This document shows, piece after piece, positions 19,774 to 28,455 of a DNA stretch of 64,000 nucleotides. Every line of letters begins with the position of its first letter. The first letter of the stretch is position 1. The DNA comes from Streptomyces violaceusniger Tu 4113 (GTDB taxonomy: Bacteria > Actinomycetota > Actinomycetes > Streptomycetales > Streptomycetaceae): the NCBI RefSeq assembly GCF_000147815.2, contig NC_015957.1:6882001-6946000 (forward strand), given 5' to 3'. The notes under the pieces were generated by a model, which worked only from the letters and a program-made list of their open reading frames with translations, was not told the origin of the DNA and made no database searches. Both the position numbers and the translations under genes were made by a program.

Positions 19774-19901
19774 GCGATCGGCGGACAGGTCCGCAGACTA
19801 CGGCATACGAGGCGGCGCGCGACCCGGATCGGCGTCCTGCCAGGGCGATCGCGCGAGCGGCAGGTACCTTGGCCCGCACCGACTGGAACACGGGGGACAT
19901 C

Positions 19902-20474
19902 ATGGCCGCGACGACAACGGTACGCACGGCGCGAAGGCTACGAGCGCGTCAGCAGGCATGTGGTCTTGGGCTGGCGGTGCTGACCGCTGTGGCCGTGGCC
20001 GGCTGCGGTGGCTCGGACGAGACCGACGGGGCGCCCTCGCGCGATGACCAGCCGTCGGCGTCCCGTTCCGCGCCGCCCTCGAAAAGCCCGTCCGGCGCTC
20101 CAAGCCCCTCGGCGAAGCCCTCCGTGTCGGCGGCGGACGGGCGCGATGTCGCCGCCTGCGCGGACGGCAACTGCGAGATCGCGGTGTCCGCTCCGGTGAC
20201 GGTCCGGTTCACGAGCCCGGCCGGCCCGGCGACGCTGACGGTGACCGAGGTCGGACCGAACAAGGTCGAGTACACGGTGAAGTCGGGCAATGGCCGGTCC
20301 CAGGGCGGGGCGAGCGGTCCGGGCCAGGGGTGCATCACCGTGCTGCGCGACCACGGCAGCAGCAACTCGTGCGGACGGGTGGGCACCATGCGGCCGGCCG
20401 CTCAGCCCGGCGCCGTGGTGATCCAGATGGCGGCCGGCGAGGACGGCACGGCGATCCTGCACATCGTGTCGTAG
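19902..20474 (+). CDS. lipoprotein, unknown function
   Basis: A 190-residue exported protein. The ATG at 19902 follows GGGGGAC; a longer start at 19869 adds non-signal residues. The signal peptide holds an Arg-rich start, a hydrophobic core and a lipobox VAVAGC near residue 35. A Ser/Pro-rich linker of about 45 residues follows, then a folded part with CADGNCEIAV and a second Cys pair (GQGCITVLRDHGSSNSCGR), suggesting two disulfides. This layout is a recurrent Streptomyces surface lipoprotein type; I do not recognise a function. Confidence 0.75.
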   Translation: MAATTTVRTARRLRARQQACGLGLAVLTAVAVAGCGGSDETDGAPSRDDQPSASRSAPPSKSPSGAPSPSAKPSVSAADGRDVAACADGNCEIAVSAPVTVRFTSPAGPATLTVTEVGPNKVEYTVKSGNGRSQGGASGPGQGCITVLRDHGSSNSCGRVGTMRPAAQPGAVVIQMAAGEDGTAILHIVS

Positions 20475-21077
20475 GACCGGCCACATCGTGTTGGAGTGAC
20501 CGGCTAGAGGCGGTGAGCTCTCCGTCGGCGGGCTGCCGGGGGAGCGGGAGTGGCGGATGCCCGCCTCTTCGGTCCCAGGAAGGAATTTCATTCGAGTCAT
20601 CGGGGCAGCCGGGTTCGGCACTCCGCACCGCCTCCCCGCCGTTGGCAAGCACCGGCACCGACGGCGGGGCACCGGCTCAGGTACGGCTACGCCGCCGCGG
20701 GACCGTCGACGGTGACCGGTGGCACAGGGAGCCGGCCTCCCGGGCCCGGACCACGGACGGCATCCGTATCGCCGCCGCCGGGGTCGAGTACGCCGGGGAC
20801 CAGTACGCCCAAAACCGTTCGGGGCGTGCCAGTGCGCGCGATCACTCCCACTCACTGCTCAGGAACGGGACGGTCACCGCTGGCCAGGCCGAGGGTGAGG
20901 CGTCCGCCGTGGGGGTGTGTCAGGCGGCTCAGGGCAGTGGACATGACGCGAAGACGGCTTCCAGGAGAGGGGAATCAGGGGTGGGGAGGAAGGGGAACAG
21001 GGGCGGGAACGGGCCGCGCCGCCGCGGCCGGCTGATGAGCACGGCCACAGCGGCGCGGTCGAGCGGAGTGGCGCGGA
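20475..21077. other. 603-bp gap with no supported gene
   Basis: No frame has a start, ribosome site and protein-like composition together. On the minus strand around 20860-20945 a short stretch reads LSRLTHPHGGRLTLGLASGD, which resembles the flavin-binding turn of luciferase-like monooxygenases, but a stop follows a few codons later. It could be a small gene remnant; the rest shows nothing recognisable. Confidence 0.4.
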
Positions 21078-21902
21078 TCAGTTGAGGGTGTCGGGGTCGG
21101 GCCCGGTGCGCCGGCCACGGTCGAGAGCGTTGATCGCCTCGATGTCCTCGGGGGTGAGGGCGAAGTCGAAGACGTCGATGTTCTCCCGGATGCGGGCGGG
21201 GGTCACGGACTTGGGGATCACGACGTTCCCGAGCTGCAGATGCCAGCGCAGGACCACCTGCGCGGGCGTCCTGCCGTGCCGCTGCGCTATCGCGGCGAGG
21301 GCGGGGTCCTGGAGAAGGGCGCCCTGGGCGAGCGGGCTCCACGCCTCGGTGGCGATCTTGTGCTGGGCGTGGAAGTCCCGCAGTTGTCCCTGCTGGAGGT
21401 AGGGGTGCAGCTCGACCTGGTTGACGACCGGGACCACACCGCTGTGGTCGAGCAGCCGCTGCAGATGGGCGGGCTGGAAGTTGGACACGCCGATGGCGCG
21501 GGTGCGGCCGTCCGCCAGCAGCTTCTCCAGGGCGCGCCACGTGTCCAGGTAGCGGTCGCGGGCGGGGGTGGGCCAGTGGATCAGGTAGAGGTCCACATAG
21601 TCGGTGCCCAGCTTGGCCACGCTGGCGTCGAAGGCCGCGAGGGTGGAGTCGTATCCCTGGTCGGCGTTCCACAGCTTGGTGGTGAGGAACAGCTCCTCGC
21701 GGGGGACGCCGGAGGTGGCCAGGGCACGGCCGACCCCGGCCTCGTTGCCGTAGATGGCCGCGGTGTCGATGCTGCGGTAGCCGGCCTCGATGGCGGAGAG
21801 CACCGCGCCGGTGGTCTGCTCGTCCTCCACCTGGAAGACGCCGAAGCCAAGCTGCGGGATCTCGAGGCCGGTGTGGAGGGTGAGGTGGGGTATGGAGGTC
21901 AT
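21078..21902 (-). CDS. aldo/keto reductase
   Basis: A 274-residue NADPH-dependent carbonyl reductase of the AKR5/2,5-diketo-gluconate reductase-like type. The catalytic tetrad is visible: Asp-46 (SIDTAAIYGNE), Tyr-51, Lys-76 (LTTKLW) and His-109 (LIHWP). The cofactor-binding segment VIPKSVTPARIRENIDVFDF is present near the C-terminus. It follows the GlcG-like gene and an MFS gene on the same strand (gaps of about 53 and 50 bp), which suggests one transcript controlled from the MFS/MarR divergent region. Likely role: reduction of reactive aldehydes or ketones. Confidence 0.92.
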   Translation of the reverse strand: MTSIPHLTLHTGLEIPQLGFGVFQVEDEQTTGAVLSAIEAGYRSIDTAAIYGNEAGVGRALATSGVPREELFLTTKLWNADQGYDSTLAAFDASVAKLGTDYVDLYLIHWPTPARDRYLDTWRALEKLLADGRTRAIGVSNFQPAHLQRLLDHSGVVPVVNQVELHPYLQQGQLRDFHAQHKIATEAWSPLAQGALLQDPALAAIAQRHGRTPAQVVLRWHLQLGNVVIPKSVTPARIRENIDVFDFALTPEDIEAINALDRGRRTGPDPDTLN

Positions 21903-21955
21903 GGTGTCCTTCGTCGGTTGGTTTGTGCCTGCGGGTATGTGTGGTGGTTCGGGGG

Positions 21956-22381
21956 TCAGCCGAGCGTCGCGAGCGCGGTGGTGGCGATCCCGTGGTCCTG
22001 TTCGGGCGCGCCGCCGCCCACGCCGATCGCGCCGATCAGCCGGCCGTCGCGGTGGACCGGGACGCCACCGGCGAGGAACAGCAGCGGGCGGTCGAGGGCG
22101 GTGGGCAGGGTGTGGAAGACGCCTCCGGGCTGGACCGCGTCGACCAGGTCCGCGGTGGGGGCGTCGAGCTGGAGCGCGGTGAACGCCTTGCGGGTGCTGG
22201 TCTCCCCGGCGATCAGTACGGCCCGGTCGTCGCGCCGGAAGGCCAGGAGGTGGCCACCGGCGTCGAGGACGCTGATCGCGGCCGTCACCCCGGCCGCCTC
22301 GGCGGCGGCGCGGGCGGCCTGGAGGAGGGCCTCGGCGTCCTGAGTGGTGAGCGGGGCGACGGCGGTCTCGGTGGTGCTCAT
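21956..22381 (-). CDS. GlcG/HbpS-like heme-degrading domain protein
   Basis: A 141-residue single-domain protein of the GlcG/HbpS/PduO-C fold: ISVLDAGGHLLAFRRDD, TSTRKAFTAL, FLAGGVPVHRDGRLIGAIGVGGG. Members bind heme or cobalamin-like ligands, or sense redox stress; the family function is broad. No signal peptide is present, unlike the secreted Streptomyces HbpS. It sits between the MFS transporter and the aldo/keto reductase in one probable operon. Confidence 0.85.
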   Translation of the reverse strand: MSTTETAVAPLTTQDAEALLQAARAAAEAAGVTAAISVLDAGGHLLAFRRDDRAVLIAGETSTRKAFTALQLDAPTADLVDAVQPGGVFHTLPTALDRPLLFLAGGVPVHRDGRLIGAIGVGGGAPEQDHGIATTALATLG

Positions 22382-22431
22382 GGCGGGTGGGTCTCCTCGA
22401 TGGTGGTGGTGCTGTTGGGTGACGGGGTGGC

Positions 22432-23637
22432 TCAGTGCCGGGCGGTGGAAACCCGGGCCGGCTCGGTGGTGGCGCCGTCGTGGACGTGGCGGGTGTCGCG
22501 ACGCTCCAGGGCGGCGGAGAGGACGGCGAGGGCCAGGGCGGATCCGGCGAGGATGGCGCCGACCCAGTTGGGGGCGGTGTAGCCGAGTCCGGCCGAGATC
22601 ACCAGGCCGCCGAGCCAGGCCGAGAGCGCGTTGCCCAGGTTGAAGGCGCCGATGTTGACGGCGGAGGCGAGGGTGGGGGCGCCCGCCGCGTGGTCCAGCA
22701 CCCGCTTCTGCAGCGGGGGCACGGTCGCGAAGCCCAGGGCGCCGACGAGAGCGATGGTGATCGCGGCCGCGATCTTGTTGTGGGCGGTGAAGGTGAACGC
22801 GGCCAGGACCAGCGCGAGCGCGCCCAGCGACACGTACAGCATCGGCATCAGCGCCCGGTCGGCGAACCGGCCCCCGAGGAGGTTGCCGCCGACCATGCCG
22901 AGCCCGAAGAGGACCAGCAGCCAGGTGACGGAGGAGTCCGCGAAGCCGGCGACCTCGGCCATCATCGGCGCGATGTAGGTGATCGCGGCGAAGACACCGC
23001 CGAAGCCGAGCACGGTCATCGCCATGGCCAGCAGCACCTGTGCGTTGCGGAAGGCGGCCAGCTCATGGACCAGGTGCACACCCTCCGGCTTGGGGATGTC
23101 GGGAATGAGCTTGGCGATGCCCGCCAGGCCCACCACGCCGAGCGCCGCGACGAGGAAGAAGGTGGTCCGCCACCCCAGCGACTGGCCGATCGAGGTGCCC
23201 AGCGGCACGCCGACGACGTTGGCGACGGTCAGGCCGGTGAACATCATCGAGATGGCACCGGCCTTCTTCTCGGGCGCGACCAGGTCGGCCGCGACGACGG
23301 AGCCGATGCCGAAGAACGCGCCGTGCGCGAAGGAGGCGACGATCCGTCCCGCGGCCATCACGCCGAAGGCGGGGGCGAGCGCGGAGAGCAGATTGCCCAC
23401 CACGAACAGCCCCATCAGCAGCATCAGCATGTGCTTGCGGGAGATCTTCGTACCGAGCGCGGTCATCAGCGGTGCGCCGGCCACGACGCCGAGCGCGTAG
23501 CCGGTCACCAGGAAGCCGGCGGTGGGGATGGACACGCCGAAGTCCCCGGCGACCTCGGGCAGCAGCCCCATGATCACGAACTCGGTGGTTCCGATCCCGA
23601 AGGCCCCGATGGCGAGGGCCAGCAGTGCGATGGGCAT
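22432..23637 (-). CDS. MFS transporter, DHA1 (drug/arabinose efflux) type
   Basis: A 401-residue inner-membrane protein with 12 predicted transmembrane helices. It begins LALAIGAFGIGTTEFVIMGL, a hallmark of the AraJ/YdhP-like group, and contains the loop motif GRIVASFAHGAFFG. It exports unknown compounds by proton antiport. It is the first gene of a probable operon with the GlcG-like protein and the aldo/keto reductase, and is divergent from a MarR gene with a CTTGCA-N11-TGCAAG palindrome between them. Efflux plus reduction under MarR control fits response to a toxic small molecule. Confidence 0.92.
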   Translation of the reverse strand: MPIALLALAIGAFGIGTTEFVIMGLLPEVAGDFGVSIPTAGFLVTGYALGVVAGAPLMTALGTKISRKHMLMLLMGLFVVGNLLSALAPAFGVMAAGRIVASFAHGAFFGIGSVVAADLVAPEKKAGAISMMFTGLTVANVVGVPLGTSIGQSLGWRTTFFLVAALGVVGLAGIAKLIPDIPKPEGVHLVHELAAFRNAQVLLAMAMTVLGFGGVFAAITYIAPMMAEVAGFADSSVTWLLVLFGLGMVGGNLLGGRFADRALMPMLYVSLGALALVLAAFTFTAHNKIAAAITIALVGALGFATVPPLQKRVLDHAAGAPTLASAVNIGAFNLGNALSAWLGGLVISAGLGYTAPNWVGAILAGSALALAVLSAALERRDTRHVHDGATTEPARVSTARH

Positions 23638-23687
23638 GAAAGTTCACTCCAAGTGATTGCTACCGCCCTTAACGAGCGCCCACGATA

Positions 23688-23710
23688 CTTGCATACACAC
23701 TAATTGCAAG
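23688..23710. promoter_or_regulatory. MarR operator candidate, CTTGCA-N11-TGCAAG
   Basis: CTTGCA at 23688-23693 and TGCAAG at 23705-23710 form an inverted repeat in the AT-richest part of the 163-bp gap between the MFS gene (minus) and the MarR gene (plus). MarR proteins usually bind such sites and repress both directions. Confidence 0.6.
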
Positions 23711-23800
23711 CGCGCTATATTGCTCAGGCTGTGTATCACGTCACCGTCACCGCCGCGGGGCCCAGGCCCCGACCCACCTCGCTCCACCAAGGAGGCACCC

Positions 23801-24304
23801 ATGACCACGTCGGACCTCGCCGCCACTCCCCTCGCCCAGAGCTGGTGCGCCCTGTCACTGCTGCACAGCAGGATCGAGACGCATCTCGAGGGGGCCCTTC
23901 ACACCCGCCACGGGCTCAGCGCCCGCGAGTACGCGGTGCTGGACGTGCTGAGCCGACAGCACGACGGGGAGAACGGCCATCTGCAGATGAAGCAGGTCGC
24001 CGACGCCGTCGCCCTCAGCCAGAGCGCCACCACCCGCCTGGTCACCCGGCTCGAGGACCGCGAACTCCTCTCCCGCTACCTGTGTCCGACCGACCGGCGC
24101 GGGATTTACACCAATGTCACCGAGGCCGGTCTGGTACTGCTCCGCCAGGCCCGGCCGACATACGAAGGCGCCCTGCGCGAAGCGCTCGACCTGGCGGGCC
24201 GGGACCCGAGGCTCACCACCCTGGTCGCGGCCGTGGCGTCGTTGGAGGCATCGCCCCTTGACGCTTCGTCACTCCGGATTCCGGGGTGTGGGCTCCCCGG
24301 CTGA
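23801..24304 (+). CDS. MarR family transcriptional regulator
   Basis: A 167-residue winged-helix regulator; ATG at 23801 after AAGGAGG. The DNA-binding part is LQMKQVADAVALSQSATTRLVTRLEDRELLSRYLCPTDRR (split by the wing) and the N-terminal dimerisation helices include HGLSAREYAVLDVL. It is divergent from the MFS gene and 2 bp from the convergent LysR stop. It probably represses the efflux operon and itself. Confidence 0.92.
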   Translation: MTTSDLAATPLAQSWCALSLLHSRIETHLEGALHTRHGLSAREYAVLDVLSRQHDGENGHLQMKQVADAVALSQSATTRLVTRLEDRELLSRYLCPTDRRGIYTNVTEAGLVLLRQARPTYEGALREALDLAGRDPRLTTLVAAVASLEASPLDASSLRIPGCGLPG

Positions 24305-24306
24305 CC

Positions 24307-25245
24307 TCACACGCCGGGGGCGAGCCCACCGGCCAGTGGCCCCGCGCCCGTCTCCCGTTCGTCCGACAGCACCGTCTCGCGGAACGAGGCGACGACCGGC
24401 CGCAGATCGATGTGGTGCCAGACCGCCCACAGGTGAACGGACGCCTCGTGCCAGGGCAGTGTGCGCACGGCCACGGCGTCCGTCGCCCCGCGCACCATGC
24501 TCTTCTGCACCAGCGCCAGCCCGAGGCCGGAGGCCACCAGGCCGAGTGCCGTCAGCGGGTCCGCTGCGTCGAGCCGGATGTCGGGCGTGAAGCCCGAGGC
24601 GACACACGCGGCGACGAAGGTGTCCCGCCATACCGGGTCGCCCGGCTCCTCGACCGCGATCCACGGCTGACCGTCGAGCTCCGGCGCCGGGATGGTCTCG
24701 AGAGCGGCCAGCGGGTGGCCCGCCGGCAGGACGAGCAGCAACGGATCCTCCAGCAGCGGCGCGGCCCGGAGCACGGGGTCGTCGCGGTCCGGTGGCTCCC
24801 GCACCAGGGCGATGTCGAGGCTGCGCTGGCGCAGTCCCTCGAACTGCTCGGCCGCGGGCATGCTGTACAGCGCGACATGGATGCCGGGGCTCTCCTCCTG
24901 CAGCCGGCGCAGCGCCCCCGGCAGCACACCCGTGTGCATGGCGTCGGCGACATAGCCGATGCACAGGCCGCCCTCCTCGCCTCTGCCCAGCCGGCGGCCC
25001 AGGTTCTCCAGCCGGTCGGCGTGGCGCAGCAGGGCCCGGGCCTCGCTGAGGAAGGTCGCGCCATCGCGGGTGAGCCGGATGCGCTGCTGGCTGCGCTCGA
25101 ACAGGGTGAGGCCGAGGTTCTTCTCCAGTTGGGCGATCTGCCGGCTGAGAGGAGACTGCGAGATGTGGAGTTGCTCGGCGGCGCGGCCGACGTGTTCGGT
25201 CTCGGCCACGGCGATGAAGTAGCGCAGTTGGCGCAGGTCAAGCAC
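24307..25245 (-). CDS. LysR family transcriptional regulator
   Basis: A 312-residue LysR protein. The GTG at 25245 is chosen because GGAGG lies 6 bp before it and the protein then opens with the typical LDLRQLRYFIAVAETEHVGRAA. The helix-turn-helix is HISQSPLSRQIAQLEKNLGL; the effector domain resembles BenM/CatM-type regulators (CIGYVADAMHTGVLP). It is divergent from the aldo/keto reductase at 25386, with a 23-bp palindrome between them. Confidence 0.92.
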   Translation of the reverse strand: MLDLRQLRYFIAVAETEHVGRAAEQLHISQSPLSRQIAQLEKNLGLTLFERSQQRIRLTRDGATFLSEARALLRHADRLENLGRRLGRGEEGGLCIGYVADAMHTGVLPGALRRLQEESPGIHVALYSMPAAEQFEGLRQRSLDIALVREPPDRDDPVLRAAPLLEDPLLLVLPAGHPLAALETIPAPELDGQPWIAVEEPGDPVWRDTFVAACVASGFTPDIRLDAADPLTALGLVASGLGLALVQKSMVRGATDAVAVRTLPWHEASVHLWAVWHHIDLRPVVASFRETVLSDERETGAGPLAGGLAPGV

Positions 25246-25268
25246 GTAAGACCTCCGAGGACTCAACT

Positions 25269-25291
25269 CTGTCCAAGAGAGTCTTGGACAG
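25269..25291. promoter_or_regulatory. 23-bp perfect palindrome, LysR box candidate
   Basis: CTGTCCAAGA at 25269-25278, three bases, then TCTTGGACAG at 25282-25291: 10-bp arms with no mismatch. It lies 24 bp upstream of the LysR start and 95 bp upstream of the divergent aldo/keto reductase. Position and symmetry fit a LysR recognition site; binding is inferred. Confidence 0.7.
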
Positions 25292-25385
25292 TCTGAAGTA
25301 CCGATCCTACTGTCGAAGACGCAAGAACGGCGGACCGGCCGAAAGCCATGAGTCCGCCCCCTCCCCCTCTTCGCAAGGACCCTTC

Positions 25386-26396
25386 ATGACCATCAAGTCC
25401 CTGCTCCCCGGTCGCCTCGGCTTCGGCACCGCACCGCTGGGCAGCATGTTCCGCGACGTCTCCACCGAGGAGGCCGCCGCCACCGTCGACGCCGCCTGGG
25501 AGCACGGCATCCGTTACTACGACACCGCCCCCTTCTACGGCGCCGGCCTGGCGGAGATACGTCTCGGCGACGCGCTCGCCGGGCGCCCCCGCGACCAGTA
25601 CGTGCTCAGCACGAAGGTGGGTCGCGTCATCCTCGACGAGGTGGAGGACCCCGCCGCCCGTGACTTCGGCGAGAAGGGCGGCCTGTTCGAACACGGCCGT
25701 CCCAACAAGATCGTGCACGAGTGGACGGCCGACGCCACCCTGCGGTCGATCGAGGACAGCCTGCGGCGTCTGCGCACCGACCGGCTCGACATCGTCTGGG
25801 TCCACGACATCGCCCAGGACTTCCACGGGGACGACTGGCTCGCCGTCTACGAGACCGCCCGCACCGGCGCCTTCCGCGTCCTGCAGCGGCTGCGCGACGA
25901 GGGCGTGATCAAGGCATGGGGGCTCGGTGTCAACCGCGTCGAGCCCATTGAGCTCACCCTCGACCTGGACGAGCCGAAGCCGGACGCCTTCCTGCTCGCC
26001 GGGCGCTACACCCTGCTGGACCACGACCGCGCCCTGCAGCGGCTGCTCCCCACGGCGGTCGACCAGGGCGTCGACCTCGTCGTCGGCGGCCCGTACAGCT
26101 CGGGCATCCTCGCGGGCGGCACCCACTTCGAATACCAGGACGCGCCCGCGCACATCGTCGAGAAGGTCACGCGCATCAAGGAGCTCGCCGAGCGGCACGG
26201 CATCAGCGTCAAGGCGGCTGCCCTGCAGTTCGCCCTCGCCCATCCGGCGACCGCCGCCGTGATCCCGGGTGCGACCCGGCCCAGCCGCATCGCCGAGGAC
26301 GTCGCGGCCCTCGACGAGACCGTCCCCGCGGCGTTCTGGACCGAGCTGCGCGACGCCGGACTGGTCTCCCCGCTGGCCCCTCTGCCCACCGACTGA
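25386..26396 (+). CDS. aldo/keto reductase (L-fucose/D-threo-aldose dehydrogenase-like)
   Basis: A 336-residue barrel enzyme. Tetrad: Asp-46 and Tyr-51 in YYDTAPFYGAG, Lys-77 in LSTKVGR, His-140 in IVWVHDIAQDF. The insert between Lys and His (residues about 85-115) and the late HPATAAVIPGATRP cofactor segment match the D-threo-aldose 1-dehydrogenase group, which oxidises L-fucose and related sugars with NAD(P). It is followed 38 bp later by an SRPBCC gene and is divergent from the LysR gene that probably controls both. Confidence 0.9.
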   Translation: MTIKSLLPGRLGFGTAPLGSMFRDVSTEEAAATVDAAWEHGIRYYDTAPFYGAGLAEIRLGDALAGRPRDQYVLSTKVGRVILDEVEDPAARDFGEKGGLFEHGRPNKIVHEWTADATLRSIEDSLRRLRTDRLDIVWVHDIAQDFHGDDWLAVYETARTGAFRVLQRLRDEGVIKAWGLGVNRVEPIELTLDLDEPKPDAFLLAGRYTLLDHDRALQRLLPTAVDQGVDLVVGGPYSSGILAGGTHFEYQDAPAHIVEKVTRIKELAERHGISVKAAALQFALAHPATAAVIPGATRPSRIAEDVAALDETVPAAFWTELRDAGLVSPLAPLPTD

Positions 26397-26434
26397 TCCA
26401 CCCTCCCGTCTCCCACCCCGACAGGAGCATTTCC

Positions 26435-26863
26435 ATGGCCTCCACCACCGCCTCCCTCGACCTGCCCGTGCCGCCCGAGCAGGTGTGGCAGCTCATCGGC
26501 GGCTTCGACTCACTGCCCGACTGGCTGCCGTACATCTCCGAGAGCGTCCCCGCCGAGGGCGGCCGCGTCCGCCATCTGCGCAACGAGGACGGCGGTGTGA
26601 TCGTCGAGCGGCTCGTGGCCTTCGACGACGCGGCGCGCTCGTACAGCTACGCCATCCTCGACGCGCCGTTCCCGGTGACCGACTACCTGTCCACCCTGAC
26701 CGTGCGCGAGGTCCCCGGCCGGTCCGGCGCCTCGCATGTCGAGTGGTCCGGGACGTTCACCCCCACCGGCGTCAGCGAGGACGAAGCGGTCGCGCTCTTC
26801 CACGGCATCTACGCGGACGGCCTCGCCGCCCTGCAGAACACCCTGGAGGGCTGCGGCTCCTGA
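26435..26863 (+). CDS. SRPBCC (polyketide cyclase/START-like) protein
   Basis: A 142-residue ligand-binding fold protein: LDLPVPPEQVWQLIGGFDSLPDWLPY at the start, SHVEWSGTFTPTG, and a C-terminal long helix (LFHGIYADGLAALQNTL). The ribosome site is CAGGAG and the start is ATG. Its small-molecule ligand or reaction is unknown. As the second gene behind the aldo/keto reductase it may bind or process the same substrate. Confidence 0.88.
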   Translation: MASTTASLDLPVPPEQVWQLIGGFDSLPDWLPYISESVPAEGGRVRHLRNEDGGVIVERLVAFDDAARSYSYAILDAPFPVTDYLSTLTVREVPGRSGASHVEWSGTFTPTGVSEDEAVALFHGIYADGLAALQNTLEGCGS

Positions 26864-26950
26864 CGGGCCGCCACGTGGAAACGCCTGACGGCCCGCCGAG
26901 CCGAACGCCTCGGAGACCGCCCGCCCGGGAGCACCACGCACCCGGGCGGC

Positions 26951-27054
26951 GGCGTACGCGAGCGGAGTCCGAGAGCGGCGTACGCGAGCGGGGTCCGAGA
27001 GCGGCGTACGCGAGCGGGGTCCGAGAGCGGCGTACGCGAGCGGGGTCCGAGAGC
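26951..27054. repeat. 26-bp tandem repeat, four copies
   Basis: The unit starts GGCGTACGCGAGCGG and ends GTCCGAGAGC. Copies run 26951-26976, 26977-27002, 27003-27028 and 27029-27054, nearly identical (first copy has GGAGTCC for GGGGTCC), followed by a partial GGGGTCCG. The array lies between the SRPBCC gene and the 3' end of the LacI fragment. No coding role is supported. Confidence 0.9.
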
Positions 27055-27095
27055 GGGGTCCGCATACCGCGTCCAAGCGGGGGCAACAACCGGCG

Positions 27096-27569
27096 TCAGG
27101 ACGCGGGCGTATGGGCGGTGGACCGCCGGACCACCAGCTCGGCCGGGAACTCCCGGCGCCGGGCGGGCAGTGTGCGGTCCTCGATCGGCTCGATCAGCAT
27201 GCGCACGGCCATCCGCGCCATGTCGGTGATCGGCTGCCGCACGGTGGTCAGGCCGTACGCCTCCCACGCGGCCATCGCGATGTCGTCGTACCCGACCACC
27301 CAGACGTCCTCGGGGACCCGCACGCCCAGGGAGATCGCGCCGTCGACGGCGCCGAGGGCGGTGAGGTCGTTGGCGCAGAAGACGGCGGAGGAGGGATGCG
27401 GGCGGTCGAGCAGTTCGCGCATCGCTGCGCGCGCCGTGTCGTGGGAGAAGTCCCCCGGCCGTACCAGCTCCGGCGCCAGCGGGTGCCCCAGTTCGCCGAG
27501 CATCTCGCGGAAGCCCCGCTCCCGGTGGAGCGCGGTGCCGGCCGACTGCGGTCCGCGCAGAAACCCGAG
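27096..27569 (-). pseudogene. LacI-family regulator, C-terminal fragment
   Basis: The minus strand encodes the second half of a LacI/PurR sugar-binding domain: HRERGFREMLGELG, SSAVFCANDLTALGAVDGA, VWVVGYDDIAMAAW and LTTVRQPITDMARMAVRML. It ends normally with a Ser/Pro tail at 27096. The N-terminal helix-turn-helix and first lobe are missing; similarity stops at about 27569, where the DNA becomes a zeta-toxin fragment on the other strand. It cannot bind DNA as it stands. Confidence 0.85.
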
Positions 27570-28377
27570 CCAGCTCGGCATTCTGGACCGGTACCTGCGC
27601 CTCGCCGAGGAGGGCCGCGCCCGGTGCGTCTCCTGGGACAACCACGACACGTGCGCGGCCGCGCTGCTCGACACCCTCGCCATGGTGGAGGCCGCGCACC
27701 TGCGGACCGGGTCTTTGTCGTGCGGCGCCCCGCCGGGTCGGCGCTGGAGGCCGTGTACGACAACGAGCTCGACTCCGCCGGGAATGGGGACTGGCGCCGC
27801 CCGGCTGGTGCGGCAGGTGCGGTGCTCGCCGAGCGGGGGCGCCCGTGGGACGCGAGGGAGACGGGCCGGTTCCGCCGTCAGCTCGCCGAGGCCGACCGGC
27901 GTCTCAACGATCCGGGGCTGCCGGAGGACTGGGCGCTGGCGGTGCGCCGCGACGCCGAGCGCGCCGCCGCCTTGGCCGAGCCGGTCCGGCGCACCGCCCA
28001 GCCGCGCCGGGAGCCGCCCGGGGTGGACTATCACCGGCTCTCGGCGGAGGAACACCGCTTCGTCTTCGATGAGTTGATCGTGCCGTCCCTGGGGCGTATC
28101 ACGCCGCAGGAGAAACCGGTCGCTGTGTATGTGGTGGGCCAGCCCGGCGCGGGCAAGCCCCGGGCCGCCCGGATGGTCCGCCGCACTCTGCGCGATGGCC
28201 CGGCTCACATCACGGGCGACGACTTCAAAGTTGCCCACCCGGACTACCTGCAGCTGCTGCGCGAGGAGCCGCGTACGGCCTCCGCACGGATCCGCGCCGA
28301 CTACCGGGCCTGGCAGGCCCAGGCCGAGGCGTATGTGCGCGAACGGCGGGGGGACGTCGTCATCGAGATCACCCCGT
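27570..28377 (+). pseudogene. tandem zeta-toxin-type kinase remnant
   Basis: Two pieces can be read. Up to about 27703, DRYLRLAEEGRARCVSWDNHD is the end of a first zeta-like module. After a frameshift the next frame continues VFVVRRPAGSALEAVYDNEL, then a linker, then a second module VYVVGQPGAGKPRAARMVRR and GPAHITGDDFKVAHPDY. Zeta kinases phosphorylate UDP-N-acetylglucosamine or similar sugars. The Walker A is GQPGAGKP instead of GKT/S, one base change. Similarity ends abruptly after VVIEITPF at about 28377. Both ends are missing, so it is non-functional. Confidence 0.75.
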
Positions 28378-28455
28378 TTTCCGGTTGTCTCCTGCACTCG
28401 GCGCCCACTGATGACCACCAGCCTCTCCACGACGGCCGGCTTCCTGAACGTCGGC

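Noticed and set aside
20335..20658. Minus-strand frame of 107 residues after the lipoprotein gene
   Set aside because: Overlaps the lipoprotein 3' end, has Pro/Arg-rich GC-driven composition and no ribosome site.
26951..27054. CRISPR array
   Set aside because: Units are contiguous 26-bp tandem copies with no unique spacers and no cas genes.
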